DNA of 64,000 nt, from assembly GCF_003053845.1 (NCBI RefSeq), contig NZ_QAYG01000011.1, forward strand, positions 1-64,000, given 5' to 3'. Within the stretch, counting starts at the first letter, position 1. Each line of letters begins with the position of its first letter. Positions 37,002 to 44,789 of the stretch are shown one piece after another. The notes under the pieces were generated by a model. The model made no database searches and was not told the origin of the DNA. It saw nothing but the letters and a program-made list of their open reading frames with translations. Position numbers and translations under genes: made by a program. This DNA comes from Breoghania corrubedonensis. Its GTDB lineage: Bacteria > Pseudomonadota > Alphaproteobacteria > Rhizobiales > Stappiaceae.

Positions 37002-38096
37002 TCAGTGTGTGGAGGGTTTGGCCGCCGGCAGCGGCGGATCCACGGGGTAGTTCACGGCCCAGGTGTGGATCGTGCGGGTATGGCCCGCGCGCGGTACATC
37101 GAGATAGCTCGGGTTGCTTCCGATGCCCATCGGATAGAGCCGCGCCTGCTTTGCCTCATAGGCTTGCGACTGGCTCGTACACAGCCGCACGCGCATGTCT
37201 TCCGGCCGTTGCGACGGTTGGTCCTGGATCTGGCCTACGGAAAGGCCGGTCGGCTTCAGCTCGCCGGCAAAGGCTTGCGTCAGCAGCATGGCGGCGCGTT
37301 CCGCGCGCTCCCGGTCGGTGGTCGCGCCCAGCAGGACAACCATGACCCGCCGTCCGCCACGCTCGGCGAGGGCGACGATGTTGCGTCCGGCGGCGCACAG
37401 GAAACCGGTCTTCATGCCCACCGTGCCGGGATAGCGCGTCAGCAATGCGTTGAAGGAATCGACCGCCTGACCGTCGACGATCACGCGCGACGTTCCGAAG
37501 ATCGGGCGATATTGCGGAAATCTCTTGTCGATCGTCATCGCGAGAATGGCCAGGTCGCGCGCGGAAACGTGCTGGCCGGAATCGAACAGGCCGTTCGCGT
37601 TGGCGAAATGGCTGGCATTCATGCCCAGCCGCTTCGCGGTGGCGTTCATCCGTGCCACGAAGGCGGTCTCGTTGCCGGCCACCGTCTGCGCAAGCGCAAT
37701 GGCGACATCGTTGGCGGAGGCGGCGAAAGCCGCGTAGAGGGCGTCCTCGAGCCGCATCGCGCGCCCGACGCTCAGCCCGGCATGCAGCGATTCCTGGCGC
37801 ATCGCCTTCTTCGACATGACCACCGGCGTCTCCAGTGTCACCTCGCCCGCCGCAAGCGCCTCGAACGTTACGAGGGCTGTCATCAACTTCGTCGTTGAGG
37901 CCGGGTACCAGGGCCGCCCCGCGTCCTGCGCGAAAAGAACCGCGCCGCTGTCGACGTCCACCACGAGCGCAGGCGTCGTCATGGCGCGCGCGGAAAGGGG
38001 GATGGAGAAGGCGAGGGCTATGGCGACGGCAACGGGCCATACGCGGCGGGCGAGGAATGGGCTCACGGGCAGTCTTTCAGTACGGTTGGGGGTCAT
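37002..38096 (-). CDS. D-alanyl-D-alanine carboxypeptidase (penicillin-binding protein 5/6 type)
   Basis: A 364-residue periplasmic serine peptidase that trims the terminal D-Ala of peptidoglycan stem peptides. A signal peptide (about 18-38, ending LSARA) is followed by the SxxK motif with Ser67 and Lys70 (PASTTKLM), the SxN motif at 127-129 (SAN) and KTG at 229-231. The region after about 270 corresponds to a short C-terminal domain; it lacks the typical amphipathic membrane anchor and instead ends in a Pro/Ala-rich tail. ATG 38096 is used because it gives a normal signal peptide. The gene sits alone between signalling genes, without evident coupling. Confidence 0.9.
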   Translation of the reverse strand: MTPNRTERLPVSPFLARRVWPVAVAIALAFSIPLSARAMTTPALVVDVDSGAVLFAQDAGRPWYPASTTKLMTALVTFEALAAGEVTLETPVVMSKKAMRQESLHAGLSVGRAMRLEDALYAAFAASANDVAIALAQTVAGNETAFVARMNATAKRLGMNASHFANANGLFDSGQHVSARDLAILAMTIDKRFPQYRPIFGTSRVIVDGQAVDSFNALLTRYPGTVGMKTGFLCAAGRNIVALAERGGRRVMVVLLGATTDRERAERAAMLLTQAFAGELKPTGLSVGQIQDQPSQRPEDMRVRLCTSQSQAYEAKQARLYPMGIGSNPSYLDVPRAGHTRTIHTWAVNYPVDPPLPAAKPSTH

Positions 38097-38564
38097 TTCG
38101 CAGGGGCAGACGCGGGGCCGACGGCGACGGCGCCAGCGGGCTGTTGCTCTACGCTCGCGGGAGGTCGTCGCGAACACGGCGTGGCGATTGTCGCAAGGCG
38201 CATCTGCGAAATCCGGAAAAAACGGAACAGGGCCGCCCCTAATCTCACGAAAATATGGGCAGGCGCGACTCGGTGCTGGCGGATCATCTTGACGTCGTTC
38301 ACGAATGCGGCGAGCGCCTCGATCCAATCGCGTGCATGATGGTTCGGGATCGTCGCAACTTCAAGGCGTGGCGTTCGAGATCTTTTACCACTGTGGCAAA
38401 CGCATCAAGACCTTGCGGCGCGTGGACGCAACGCGTTCGCGAAACGCACCGGATCATCCCCTGTGCCGGAGTATCATCCGCGCGATGGCACGCCACCGCA
38501 ATTCGCCCCTGTGTCGTTGGTCACTGGCGTTGTCGTTGGTCACTGGCGTTTCGGCGTGCAGGGA
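38097..38564. other. Gene-free stretch with a short tandem repeat
   Basis: No gene can be supported over these 468 bases. A perfect tandem duplication of 19 bases sits at 38513-38550, directly after the Hpt gene stop. The right part may hold the terminator of the polysaccharide operon, and the left part the promoter of the carboxypeptidase gene. Confidence 0.45.
38513..38550. repeat. 19-bp perfect direct tandem repeat
   Basis: The unit GTCGTTGGTCACTGGCGTT occurs twice without a gap (38513-38531 and 38532-38550). It is outside any gene, a few bases past the end of the Hpt gene. Confidence 0.85.
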
Positions 38565-38936
38565 TCAAAAGACCTTGCCGTAGAGTGTGGAATCCTCGGC
38601 CCGCACCTGATCGACCTCCGCGGCCGTCTCGGCGACCTCACGGGCCATTTTCCGTTCGTATTCGGCACCCGGGGCCGCGGCCTGCGGCCATGCCTTGAGC
38701 TGATCGTGCAATGCCGCCACTTTCTTGTGAAGCCGCGAAAAGCCGATGGTGCCGCAACTGCCCTTGAGCGTGTGCAACGCGGTCATCACCTCCGGCCCCG
38801 GCGGCTCTCCGATGGAACGCGCGACGTAGTGCGCCCGGAACTCCGCAAACAGCTGCCGGATCGTCGTGCAGTGCCTTTCGATCAGCTCGCTCAGCGGGTT
38901 CGCGATCTCCGTCTCCTCCTTCGCGTTCATCTTCAT
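38565..38936 (-). CDS. Hpt phosphotransfer protein of the polysaccharide operon
   Basis: A 123-residue Hpt-domain protein. The phospho-His is residue 55 in ALHTLKGSCGTIGFSRLHKKVAAL, with the usual Lys two positions after it. An AGGAGG site lies 11 bases upstream of ATG 38936, which itself overlaps the stop of the membrane-fusion gene by ATGA. It is the last gene of a four-gene operon that opens with a receiver protein, so operon-encoded phosphate transfer between Hpt and receiver is the simplest model. Confidence 0.87.
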   Translation of the reverse strand: MKMNAKEETEIANPLSELIERHCTTIRQLFAEFRAHYVARSIGEPPGPEVMTALHTLKGSCGTIGFSRLHKKVAALHDQLKAWPQAAAPGAEYERKMAREVAETAAEVDQVRAEDSTLYGKVF

Positions 38937-40039
38937 CTGTCTTTCGACCTCCTGTCCGCCTTCCTCTCTTGCGCCTCGGCGCGGGAGTGGAAGATGTTGG
39001 TTGCGAAGTGCCATGCGCCGCCCATCAGAGCCATCGCGCGGTCAATCGTTTTGAAGGGGCGCGTCACCCGTACCTTGGTGTGCAGCGGGAAGCTGCCCCC
39101 GTCTTCAAGGGTGATGCGCGCGAGCTGGTTGCGCTGTGTCGGCTGGAAGGTGTTCTGGAATTCGTCCGGAAGTTTGTCGGTGACCTGAAGAACCTCCACG
39201 ACACGCCCCCCGAGGCTCCGCTGGCCCGATTCCAGCATCACCGCTTCGCCCACCTCGACCGGAAAAAGATGGTGCGGCGGCAGGTAGGCGAGGACGTATT
39301 TGGGGCCGGTATAGAGACTGAGGATCTTTTCCCCTGTCAGGAAAACATCGCCACGGGCGGGGATCGCGCTGTCGATGATGCCGTTCACGGGCGCGCGCAT
39401 CACGCCATTGTCATAGAGCCGGTCGAGATTGGCGAACGCCCTGCGAACCTGTTCGATCGCCGGCCTCAACGCTTCGGTGGACGCCGGATGGCCGGCGATC
39501 TGCGCTTCCAGGCGGATCAGCATCTCTTCCGCGCTGTTGCTCTCCGTCAGCGCCTCAAGCACGCGGTCGGCGGAGGCCAGTCCCTTCTTGGAGAGCTGCT
39601 TGATGTTCTTCTTCACCTCGCGCGCCTCGCTGACGCGCACCTTGGCGATGGGAAGGAGGTCCTGCGCAATGCGCATCCCCTCCTGTTTTGCCAGCGCTTC
39701 GCGTGTCAGTTCCGCGATCCTCAGCGAGAGCTGTGCGAGGCGCTCCGATATCTCAACGGAGGAGACGACGCCCAGCACATCGCCTTCGCGCACGCTCTGG
39801 CCGATCCTGAGCGGCATCTCGTCGAGCCGGCCGACATATTGCGCCTCCACATCGATGCGCTCCTGCAGCACCAGCCCTGGTGCGCGTAGCATGACCTGAT
39901 CGCCCCACACATAATCGAGGATACCCAGGCCCATCGCCGCCAGCATGAACAGGTAGATCCACCGCCCCAGCGAGCGTTTGGTCGTTCGCCGTTCGTTGAC
40001 ATGGGTATCGACGCGCTGGCGCGAGCGGAGTTTGCGCAT
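38933..40039 (-). CDS. Membrane-fusion (HlyD-like) subunit of a polysaccharide synthase
   Basis: A 368-residue inner-membrane protein. A basic N-terminus and one transmembrane helix (about 28-46) precede a periplasmic part with a lipoyl-like entry (QYVGRLDEMPLRIGQSVREGDVLGVVSS), a helical hairpin (about 110-215), a return lipoyl half (NGVMRAPVNGIIDSAIPARGDVF) and a barrel. It lies 2 bases after the glycosyltransferase gene and overlaps the Hpt gene, so it belongs to this operon. Known parallels are BgsB of the mixed-linkage beta-glucan synthase in Sinorhizobium and Alg44 of alginate. The longer open frame upstream is out-of-frame translation of the glycosyltransferase. Confidence 0.85.
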   Translation of the reverse strand: MRKLRSRQRVDTHVNERRTTKRSLGRWIYLFMLAAMGLGILDYVWGDQVMLRAPGLVLQERIDVEAQYVGRLDEMPLRIGQSVREGDVLGVVSSVEISERLAQLSLRIAELTREALAKQEGMRIAQDLLPIAKVRVSEAREVKKNIKQLSKKGLASADRVLEALTESNSAEEMLIRLEAQIAGHPASTEALRPAIEQVRRAFANLDRLYDNGVMRAPVNGIIDSAIPARGDVFLTGEKILSLYTGPKYVLAYLPPHHLFPVEVGEAVMLESGQRSLGGRVVEVLQVTDKLPDEFQNTFQPTQRNQLARITLEDGGSFPLHTKVRVTRPFKTIDRAMALMGGAWHFATNIFHSRAEAQERKADRRSKDR

Positions 40040-40041
40040 GC

Positions 40042-41304
40042 CTAGTTGCTCCTGATGTCGTGAACCTTTTGCGGCACGTAGCTGTCCTGGAAGGAGGATT
40101 GGAACACCCACTCGTCCGCATAGGCGGCAAGGCGCACAAACCGCATGACGAAGCCGTTGAAGACGCTGAAACCGAACATGTAGGGAATGAGCCGGAACGC
40201 CTTGACGTGCGGGGTCAACCAGGCGGCGAGCAGAAAGACCGGAAAGTCGATGAGCACCAGCACGACCTGCAACCCCAGCAGGATGACGAAGGCGAAGGCG
40301 CCGTAGGTGGCGAACAGCCAGATGAGGTAGAACGGCATGATCGCGGCGGCGAGGATGTTGAAGATCAGGTACTCGAGGTGATGCAGCACCTCGTTGATCC
40401 GGAAGCGCGGATCGAACGGGTTGAGGTTGAAGCGGTGCTTGCGGTAGCGCAGGCGCACGGCGTCGCGCTCCCAGCGGAAGCGCTGCCGCACCAGCCCGGC
40501 GAAGGTGTCCGGCACGTCCGTGTAGCAGACGGAATCGACGCGGAAGCCGATCTTCCAGCCGCGCGCGCGAAGTCGCATCGTGACATCCAGATCCTCGCCG
40601 CCGCCCGCGTCGCAGCCGCCGACGCTTTCCAGCGCGCTTTTTCGGAATGCGGAATAACCGCCGGAGGAACAGATCACCTGGTCGATGGCAAGCGCGCCCT
40701 GCTTGCCGAGCGCGATGGTGATCATGTATTCGATCGCCTGCATCGTGGCGATGAGGCCGGACCCGGCGTTGCGCACCTGGATGTTGCCCGCGACACTGCC
40801 CACTGCCGGGTCCTCGAAAGGCTCCACGATCCGCCGGAAGGCGTCGCGATCGAGCGAGCAGTCGCAATCGATGTTGATCAGGATATCGCCGCTCGCCATG
40901 CGCTGGCAGATGTTGAAACCGGCCGACTTGCCTCCTCTCAGGTCGCTCCACAGCGCCCGGTCGATCTCGCCCGCTTCCAGAAGCTCGCGCAGCACCTTCT
41001 CCATGCCGTCGGTCGAACCGTCGGAAAAGACCACGATCTCGTCGGGCGGGCGCGACTGCTCGCGCATTGAGGCGATGCAGCGGCGCACCGAATCCCGCTC
41101 GTTGTGGCCTGCGAGAATGACCGACACCTTGTGCTTGTAGGTGGACTCAAGCGATCGCCCGGGAGGGCGCGGGGTGAGCAAGGCCAGCAGGAAGAGCCCG
41201 AAATAGCGCGGGATCTCGAAAATAATCACGACCGCCGTCAGCACCATCAGGCTTTCGAAGCTCTGTGCCGTGATGTAGTCGAGAGCTTGCGTGAGATCGC
41301 TCAT
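40042..41304 (-). CDS. Processive family-2 glycosyltransferase (exopolysaccharide synthase)
   Basis: A 420-residue membrane glycosyltransferase. Two N-terminal helices (about 17-45) lead to the GT2 domain with VILAGHNERDS, Asp95 in SDGSTDG, the DxD motif at 146-148 (DCD), the catalytic acid pair in GGGEDLD (237-238) and QRFRW (274-278), the QxxRW signature of processive synthases such as cellulose, hyaluronan, PgaC and curdlan enzymes. Four or so C-terminal helices form the channel. It has no PilZ domain, so c-di-GMP control, if any, must come from another subunit. The start overlaps the stop of the upstream receiver gene by ATGA. Confidence 0.92.
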   Translation of the reverse strand: MSDLTQALDYITAQSFESLMVLTAVVIIFEIPRYFGLFLLALLTPRPPGRSLESTYKHKVSVILAGHNERDSVRRCIASMREQSRPPDEIVVFSDGSTDGMEKVLRELLEAGEIDRALWSDLRGGKSAGFNICQRMASGDILINIDCDCSLDRDAFRRIVEPFEDPAVGSVAGNIQVRNAGSGLIATMQAIEYMITIALGKQGALAIDQVICSSGGYSAFRKSALESVGGCDAGGGEDLDVTMRLRARGWKIGFRVDSVCYTDVPDTFAGLVRQRFRWERDAVRLRYRKHRFNLNPFDPRFRINEVLHHLEYLIFNILAAAIMPFYLIWLFATYGAFAFVILLGLQVVLVLIDFPVFLLAAWLTPHVKAFRLIPYMFGFSVFNGFVMRFVRLAAYADEWVFQSSFQDSYVPQKVHDIRSN

Positions 41305-43163
41305 CCGAACAGCTCGCCCGGTCCGAACACGGAAAACCGCGGCGCCAGATCGATCTTGAGGCTCGATTGCGCCGCCTCGTCGTAGGTCTCGATGTTGGCC
41401 CGGAAATTTTCGGCAGCCATACGGTCGATCAGCAGATAGTCGAAGTCCGTTCCCTGGCGAATGGTCACGGCATCGCCGAAATAGTTTTTCAGGTTTTCGC
41501 CAAGCTGGCGTCGCGAAAGCTCCACCAGTCTCGGTCCGTGCTCGGAGAGCTGGATCCGGCGTTGCGGATAACCGATGGTCACCAGGCAGAATGGTCGTGC
41601 GGACTCGGTATAGTCTCGCGCGGCCTTGTTGAGCGCGATCACCAGATCGAGCGGCAGGTCGGCGAATTTGAGCTGGTTCTGCGTCGCCCCGGTGACGATG
41701 TAGCCTTCCTCGATGAAGGCCCGCCCCTTGTCCGTCAGCGCATAGTTGAAGACGTCATGGGTCGAGATCACGTCGCCGTCTGTGTGGACGCCGCAATCAA
41801 GGCACTTGAAGCCGACGGCCGTGTCCGACGAGGACGCGCCGCAGGCGAGGCAGCTGACGACGTTGCCCGGCTTGTCGTAATCGACCCCGAAATGCCGGAG
41901 CTCGCGCGCGCATTTCGGACAAACCAGGTCCGAACCGTGCTTGAAATCCTGCAGGGGGCCCTGGTAGGCGCACTTGAAGTGATGGATGATCGCCGTCTCC
42001 TCCAGGTTGGGGGAGTGGCACTCGAAACATTCCTCGCGCACGTTGAGGCGGACGGAATTGCAGGCCGGGCATCCGTGCAGCCGGTCGACGAAGGCCTTTT
42101 CGATGAGCCTGTCTGTCTCCAGGCGTCCGGTCAGTTCCCTCACCTCGCTCTCCGTCAGCGCGACATTGTAGGAAAAGCCGCGCGGGCTTGCGCCGGAGAA
42201 TTCGGGCATCAGCTTGCGCGAGCGCACATAGAGGCTCGCCAGCAGCTTGTCGGCAAGATCGTCCGACTGGCGCACCTCCAGATGGACGGAGGCGCGCGCC
42301 TCGGCGAACTCCTGAACCAGGGCCTGCACGATGCGTTCTGCCGATCCTCGCGGAATCTTCGGCAGGTCAACATCGGCCTTGTGTCCCAGATGCCCGGTTT
42401 CGTCGATGATCGGCAGCAGATTGAGGTCGCCGAGGCTCCAGAGATGACGCAGGTCTTCAACTCGCGCCGGCTCGCTCACAACCACCATGTCGTAGTCGCC
42501 GCCCGACGCCATATGCTTGCGCGCGCCCAGGGAAAAACCGGCGGGTCCGATGTCCTGCGGCCAGAAAAGCGGACGGTTGTGCTCGTATCCGGAAGGGCGT
42601 GCCCTAAGGGAAACCACCCGGTCCGGCGTGCCCTCGTATTCCTCATCGGCCGTGCTGGCGTTCGGGGCGGGGGAGTTGACGGGCGCGGAGGGGGCGACTC
42701 CCGCAGCGTGTTCCTCGCGCCTCGCCCGGGCCGGTTGATGAGCGCCCGTCGCGAGCGTGCCCATGAAATCGAGCAGTTCATTGAAGTCGAACGGCTTTGC
42801 GAAAACCCGGACGAACGCGTCACGAACTGTGCCGGTGGCATTGAAGGCATCGGGGTCGGCCGTCATCGCGATGAAGATCGGCTCGTTGTCTGGCCTTCGC
42901 TCCTTGAAAAACGCGGCCACCACCTCGGCGCCGGAGAGGTCCGGCAGGTGATAGTCCATCAATGCGAGGTCGAAAGGTTCCTCCAGCAGCATCTTCAGTG
43001 CTGCCTTGCCGTTATGGGCGATGTGAACCTCGTGCCCCTTGGTCGACAGGACAAGCTTGAGGATATCCTGCGTGACCGGTGAATCCTCGGTAATGAGGAT
43101 CCGCTTCAGGCGCGCAGACGCACCCTGATTTGCAGACTGTGAAGTCTTCGAATTGGTGGACAT
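41301..43163 (-). CDS. Receiver protein with cysteine-cluster output domain and degenerate GGDEF-like C-terminus
   Basis: A 620-residue protein. Residues 20-135 are a receiver with Asp70 (ALMDYHLPD) and Lys123 (AKPF). A Pro/Ala-rich linker (about 140-180) leads to a middle domain, then a cysteine cluster with pairs at 365/368, 379/382, 415/418, 438/441 and 454/457, a lone Cys398 and the motif IIHHFKC. This looks like the TackOD1 output domain described first in thaumarchaeal regulators (recalled, not searched). The C-terminus resembles a GGDEF fold in which the signature reads GTDFD (571-575), so diguanylate cyclase activity is unlikely. It opens the polysaccharide operon and overlaps the glycosyltransferase start. 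Confidence 0.82.
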   Translation of the reverse strand: MSTNSKTSQSANQGASARLKRILITEDSPVTQDILKLVLSTKGHEVHIAHNGKAALKMLLEEPFDLALMDYHLPDLSGAEVVAAFFKERRPDNEPIFIAMTADPDAFNATGTVRDAFVRVFAKPFDFNELLDFMGTLATGAHQPARARREEHAAGVAPSAPVNSPAPNASTADEEYEGTPDRVVSLRARPSGYEHNRPLFWPQDIGPAGFSLGARKHMASGGDYDMVVVSEPARVEDLRHLWSLGDLNLLPIIDETGHLGHKADVDLPKIPRGSAERIVQALVQEFAEARASVHLEVRQSDDLADKLLASLYVRSRKLMPEFSGASPRGFSYNVALTESEVRELTGRLETDRLIEKAFVDRLHGCPACNSVRLNVREECFECHSPNLEETAIIHHFKCAYQGPLQDFKHGSDLVCPKCARELRHFGVDYDKPGNVVSCLACGASSSDTAVGFKCLDCGVHTDGDVISTHDVFNYALTDKGRAFIEEGYIVTGATQNQLKFADLPLDLVIALNKAARDYTESARPFCLVTIGYPQRRIQLSEHGPRLVELSRRQLGENLKNYFGDAVTIRQGTDFDYLLIDRMAAENFRANIETYDEAAQSSLKIDLAPRFSVFGPGELFG

Positions 43164-43513
43164 GGCCCCATTTGCCCTGATTTCATCGTCATACTATCTA
43201 TAAAACATTCTCATGAATATATTTATAAAGTTAAACTATAGTTTATATTAGTATACAATCAGGATACGTCTTATTACGAACTGTAGAAAGACAGTTAATA
43301 TTTATATGTTGCTATGGGTATCATTGCGAATAATACTAGCTTTCAGGGGATTCTGGTGTTCAGGGCGCAGGTGAAAAATATGGTGTTGGGTGGTGCGCTC
43401 GCCGCCGTGTGCGGCGCGAGGACTTTTCTGGCGTCGATCGCCGTGCGTGTGCTATTGGCCGAGCGGGCGAACCGGATAGCGGCCGGTGGCCTTCAAAGCG
43501 GAGCATGTGAGAC
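43164..43513. other. AT-rich promoter region of the polysaccharide operon
   Basis: No gene is supported over 350 bases. Bases 43190-43320 are among the most AT-rich in the window and contain the palindrome at 43232-43245. The right part is GC-rich and leads to the GTG start of the amidotransferase-like gene. A 67-codon frame at 43314 has no motif and is not called. Confidence 0.5.
43232..43245. promoter_or_regulatory. TAAACTATAGTTTA palindrome, candidate operator
   Basis: A perfect 14-bp palindrome lies about 70 bases upstream of the start of the receiver/cysteine-cluster gene, within AT-rich DNA suited to a promoter. Related AACTATA/TATAGTT half-sites occur near 27930 and 32860. Regulator unknown. 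Confidence 0.4.
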
Positions 43514-44212
43514 GTGACGAAGAAGACCATCGGTATCCTGCAGCCCGGGCACGCTCCGGACGGAACCTTGCGTGGCATGGGCGACTACGACCAGTGCTTC
43601 CGCGCGCTGCTGGGTGAGACCGAATTCACGTATCTGAGTTTTGATGTGGAAGGCGGACAGCTGCCCGACAACGTCCACGCGGCGGATGGCTGGCTCATCA
43701 CCGGTTCGCGCCACGGCGCCTACGAGGACCACCCCTGGCGCGATCCCCTTGAGGATTTCATCCGCGCCGCGCACGAAGCCGGCCTGCCGCTCGTCGGCAT
43801 CTGCTTTGGCCACCAGATCATCGCCCGCGCGCTGGGCGGCGAGGTGAAGCTGGCCGAGACGGGGTGGATCGCCGGCCCACAGACCTATCGCGGGCCCGAT
43901 GGCAAGAACTTCACCGTCAACGCCTGGCACCGGGATCAGGTGACCCGCGTGCCGGAGGGGCTGGAGGTCTTCGCCTCGGGCGAGAACTGCCCCGTAGCGG
44001 GTATGTTCGAGCCGGGCCGGGTGCTCACGTTCCAGCCGCACCCGGAATTCGATGCGGTCTATACTGCGGCCTTGCTGGAGGAGCGTGGCGCATCGCTGCC
44101 CGAGCCTCTTCAGTCCGCTGTTGCCCAGCGTCTTCGAGATACACCGCTGGACCGCTCCTACATCGCTCAACTGATGCGCGAGTTCCTCAAGGACCCGTCG
44201 TTCCGCCTTTGA
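43514..44212 (+). CDS. Class I glutamine amidotransferase-like protein
   Basis: A 232-residue protein of the triad amidotransferase fold. The nucleophile elbow is GICFGHQI with Cys97, and the His-Glu pair lies in FQPHPEFD. DGWLITGSRHGAYED is the usual strand-turn before the active site. The probable start is GTG 43514. Stand-alone members include GMP-synthase-like and YfeJ/YLR126C-type proteins and gamma-glutamyl-peptide hydrolases. No synthetase partner is nearby, so the acceptor is unknown. Catalytic residues appear intact, so it is likely active. It ends 20 bases before the convergent HpaR gene. Confidence 0.88.
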   Translation: MTKKTIGILQPGHAPDGTLRGMGDYDQCFRALLGETEFTYLSFDVEGGQLPDNVHAADGWLITGSRHGAYEDHPWRDPLEDFIRAAHEAGLPLVGICFGHQIIARALGGEVKLAETGWIAGPQTYRGPDGKNFTVNAWHRDQVTRVPEGLEVFASGENCPVAGMFEPGRVLTFQPHPEFDAVYTAALLEERGASLPEPLQSAVAQRLRDTPLDRSYIAQLMREFLKDPSFRL

Positions 44213-44232
44213 GGGAAAGCCTTTCGCGGGCC

Positions 44233-44682
44233 TTAGCGCTCTGATCCGCTCGCGCGCAACTCGTCCAGAAGATCCAGCAGTTTGGTCACTTTTCCCTCGC
44301 CGAACCGCCGCTCCAGCCGTGTCATGATCGCGTTGCTTTCCTCCGCGTGTCGCGCGATCAGCGCGCGCCCTGCTTCCGTCAGCTCGACAATGGACTTGCG
44401 CCGGTCGGTATCGTCCGTGCGCCGCACGAGATAGCCGTCCTTTTCCATTGCAGAGAGAATTCGCGTCAGGCTCGGCAGCAACAGGCAGGCGGCATCCGCG
44501 ATCGCCGTCTGCTCGACTGGGCCAACCTCGTCGAGCACGCGCAGCACCCGCCATTTCTGTTCGCTGATACCGCTTTTCGCCAGCATCTCGCGGATGGGGC
44601 CCATGACGGTCTCTCGCGCGCGCAAGAGCGCTATGGGGAGCGATCGCGCGGTCGTGCGCAGGGTGGGGCGTTCTTCTGACAT
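44233..44682 (-). CDS. hpaR: MarR-family regulator, HpaR type
   Basis: A 149-residue MarR-family repressor. The core contains EQKWRVLRVLDEVGPVEQTAIADAACLLLPSLTRILSAMEKDGYLVRR, the recognition helix of the HpaR/HpcR subgroup, followed by the wing DDTDRRKSIVELTEAG. It is divergent from the hpaE-like gene, exactly as in homoprotocatechuate clusters, where HpaR represses the meta-cleavage genes until 4-hydroxyphenylacetate-type inducers appear. ATG 44682 is used; the frame upstream reaches into the intergenic DNA. A TTTGTTAACAAA palindrome in the gap is a likely operator. Confidence 0.9.
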   Translation of the reverse strand: MSEERPTLRTTARSLPIALLRARETVMGPIREMLAKSGISEQKWRVLRVLDEVGPVEQTAIADAACLLLPSLTRILSAMEKDGYLVRRTDDTDRRKSIVELTEAGRALIARHAEESNAIMTRLERRFGEGKVTKLLDLLDELRASGSER

Positions 44683-44753
44683 TTCCAAGCAATCCCGGAA
44701 AATTGCCGGTTTCACAAGACCCGACTTTCGTACCAATTGACATATCCAACCAA

Positions 44754-44765
44754 TTTGTTAACAAA
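44754..44765. promoter_or_regulatory. TTTGTTAACAAA palindrome, candidate HpaR operator
   Basis: A perfect 12-bp palindrome lies 24 bases upstream of the hpaE start and 71 bases upstream of hpaR, in the divergent gap. MarR-family dimers bind short AT-rich palindromes of this size. The overlap with the probable hpaE promoter fits repression. Confidence 0.55.
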
Positions 44766-44789
44766 GCAATCAAATAGGGAGGATCCGGG

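Noticed and set aside
40040-40951. Upstream extension of the membrane-fusion frame
   Set aside because: It is out-of-frame reading of the glycosyltransferase; ATG 40039 starts the real protein.
41367-43082. 571-codon plus-strand frame over the receiver/cysteine-cluster gene
   Set aside because: Opposite strand shadow; no motif, while the minus strand has a receiver and Cys pairs.
43314-43517. 67-codon plus-strand frame before the amidotransferase gene
   Set aside because: No homology, no ribosome site, and it runs into the start of the next gene in another frame.
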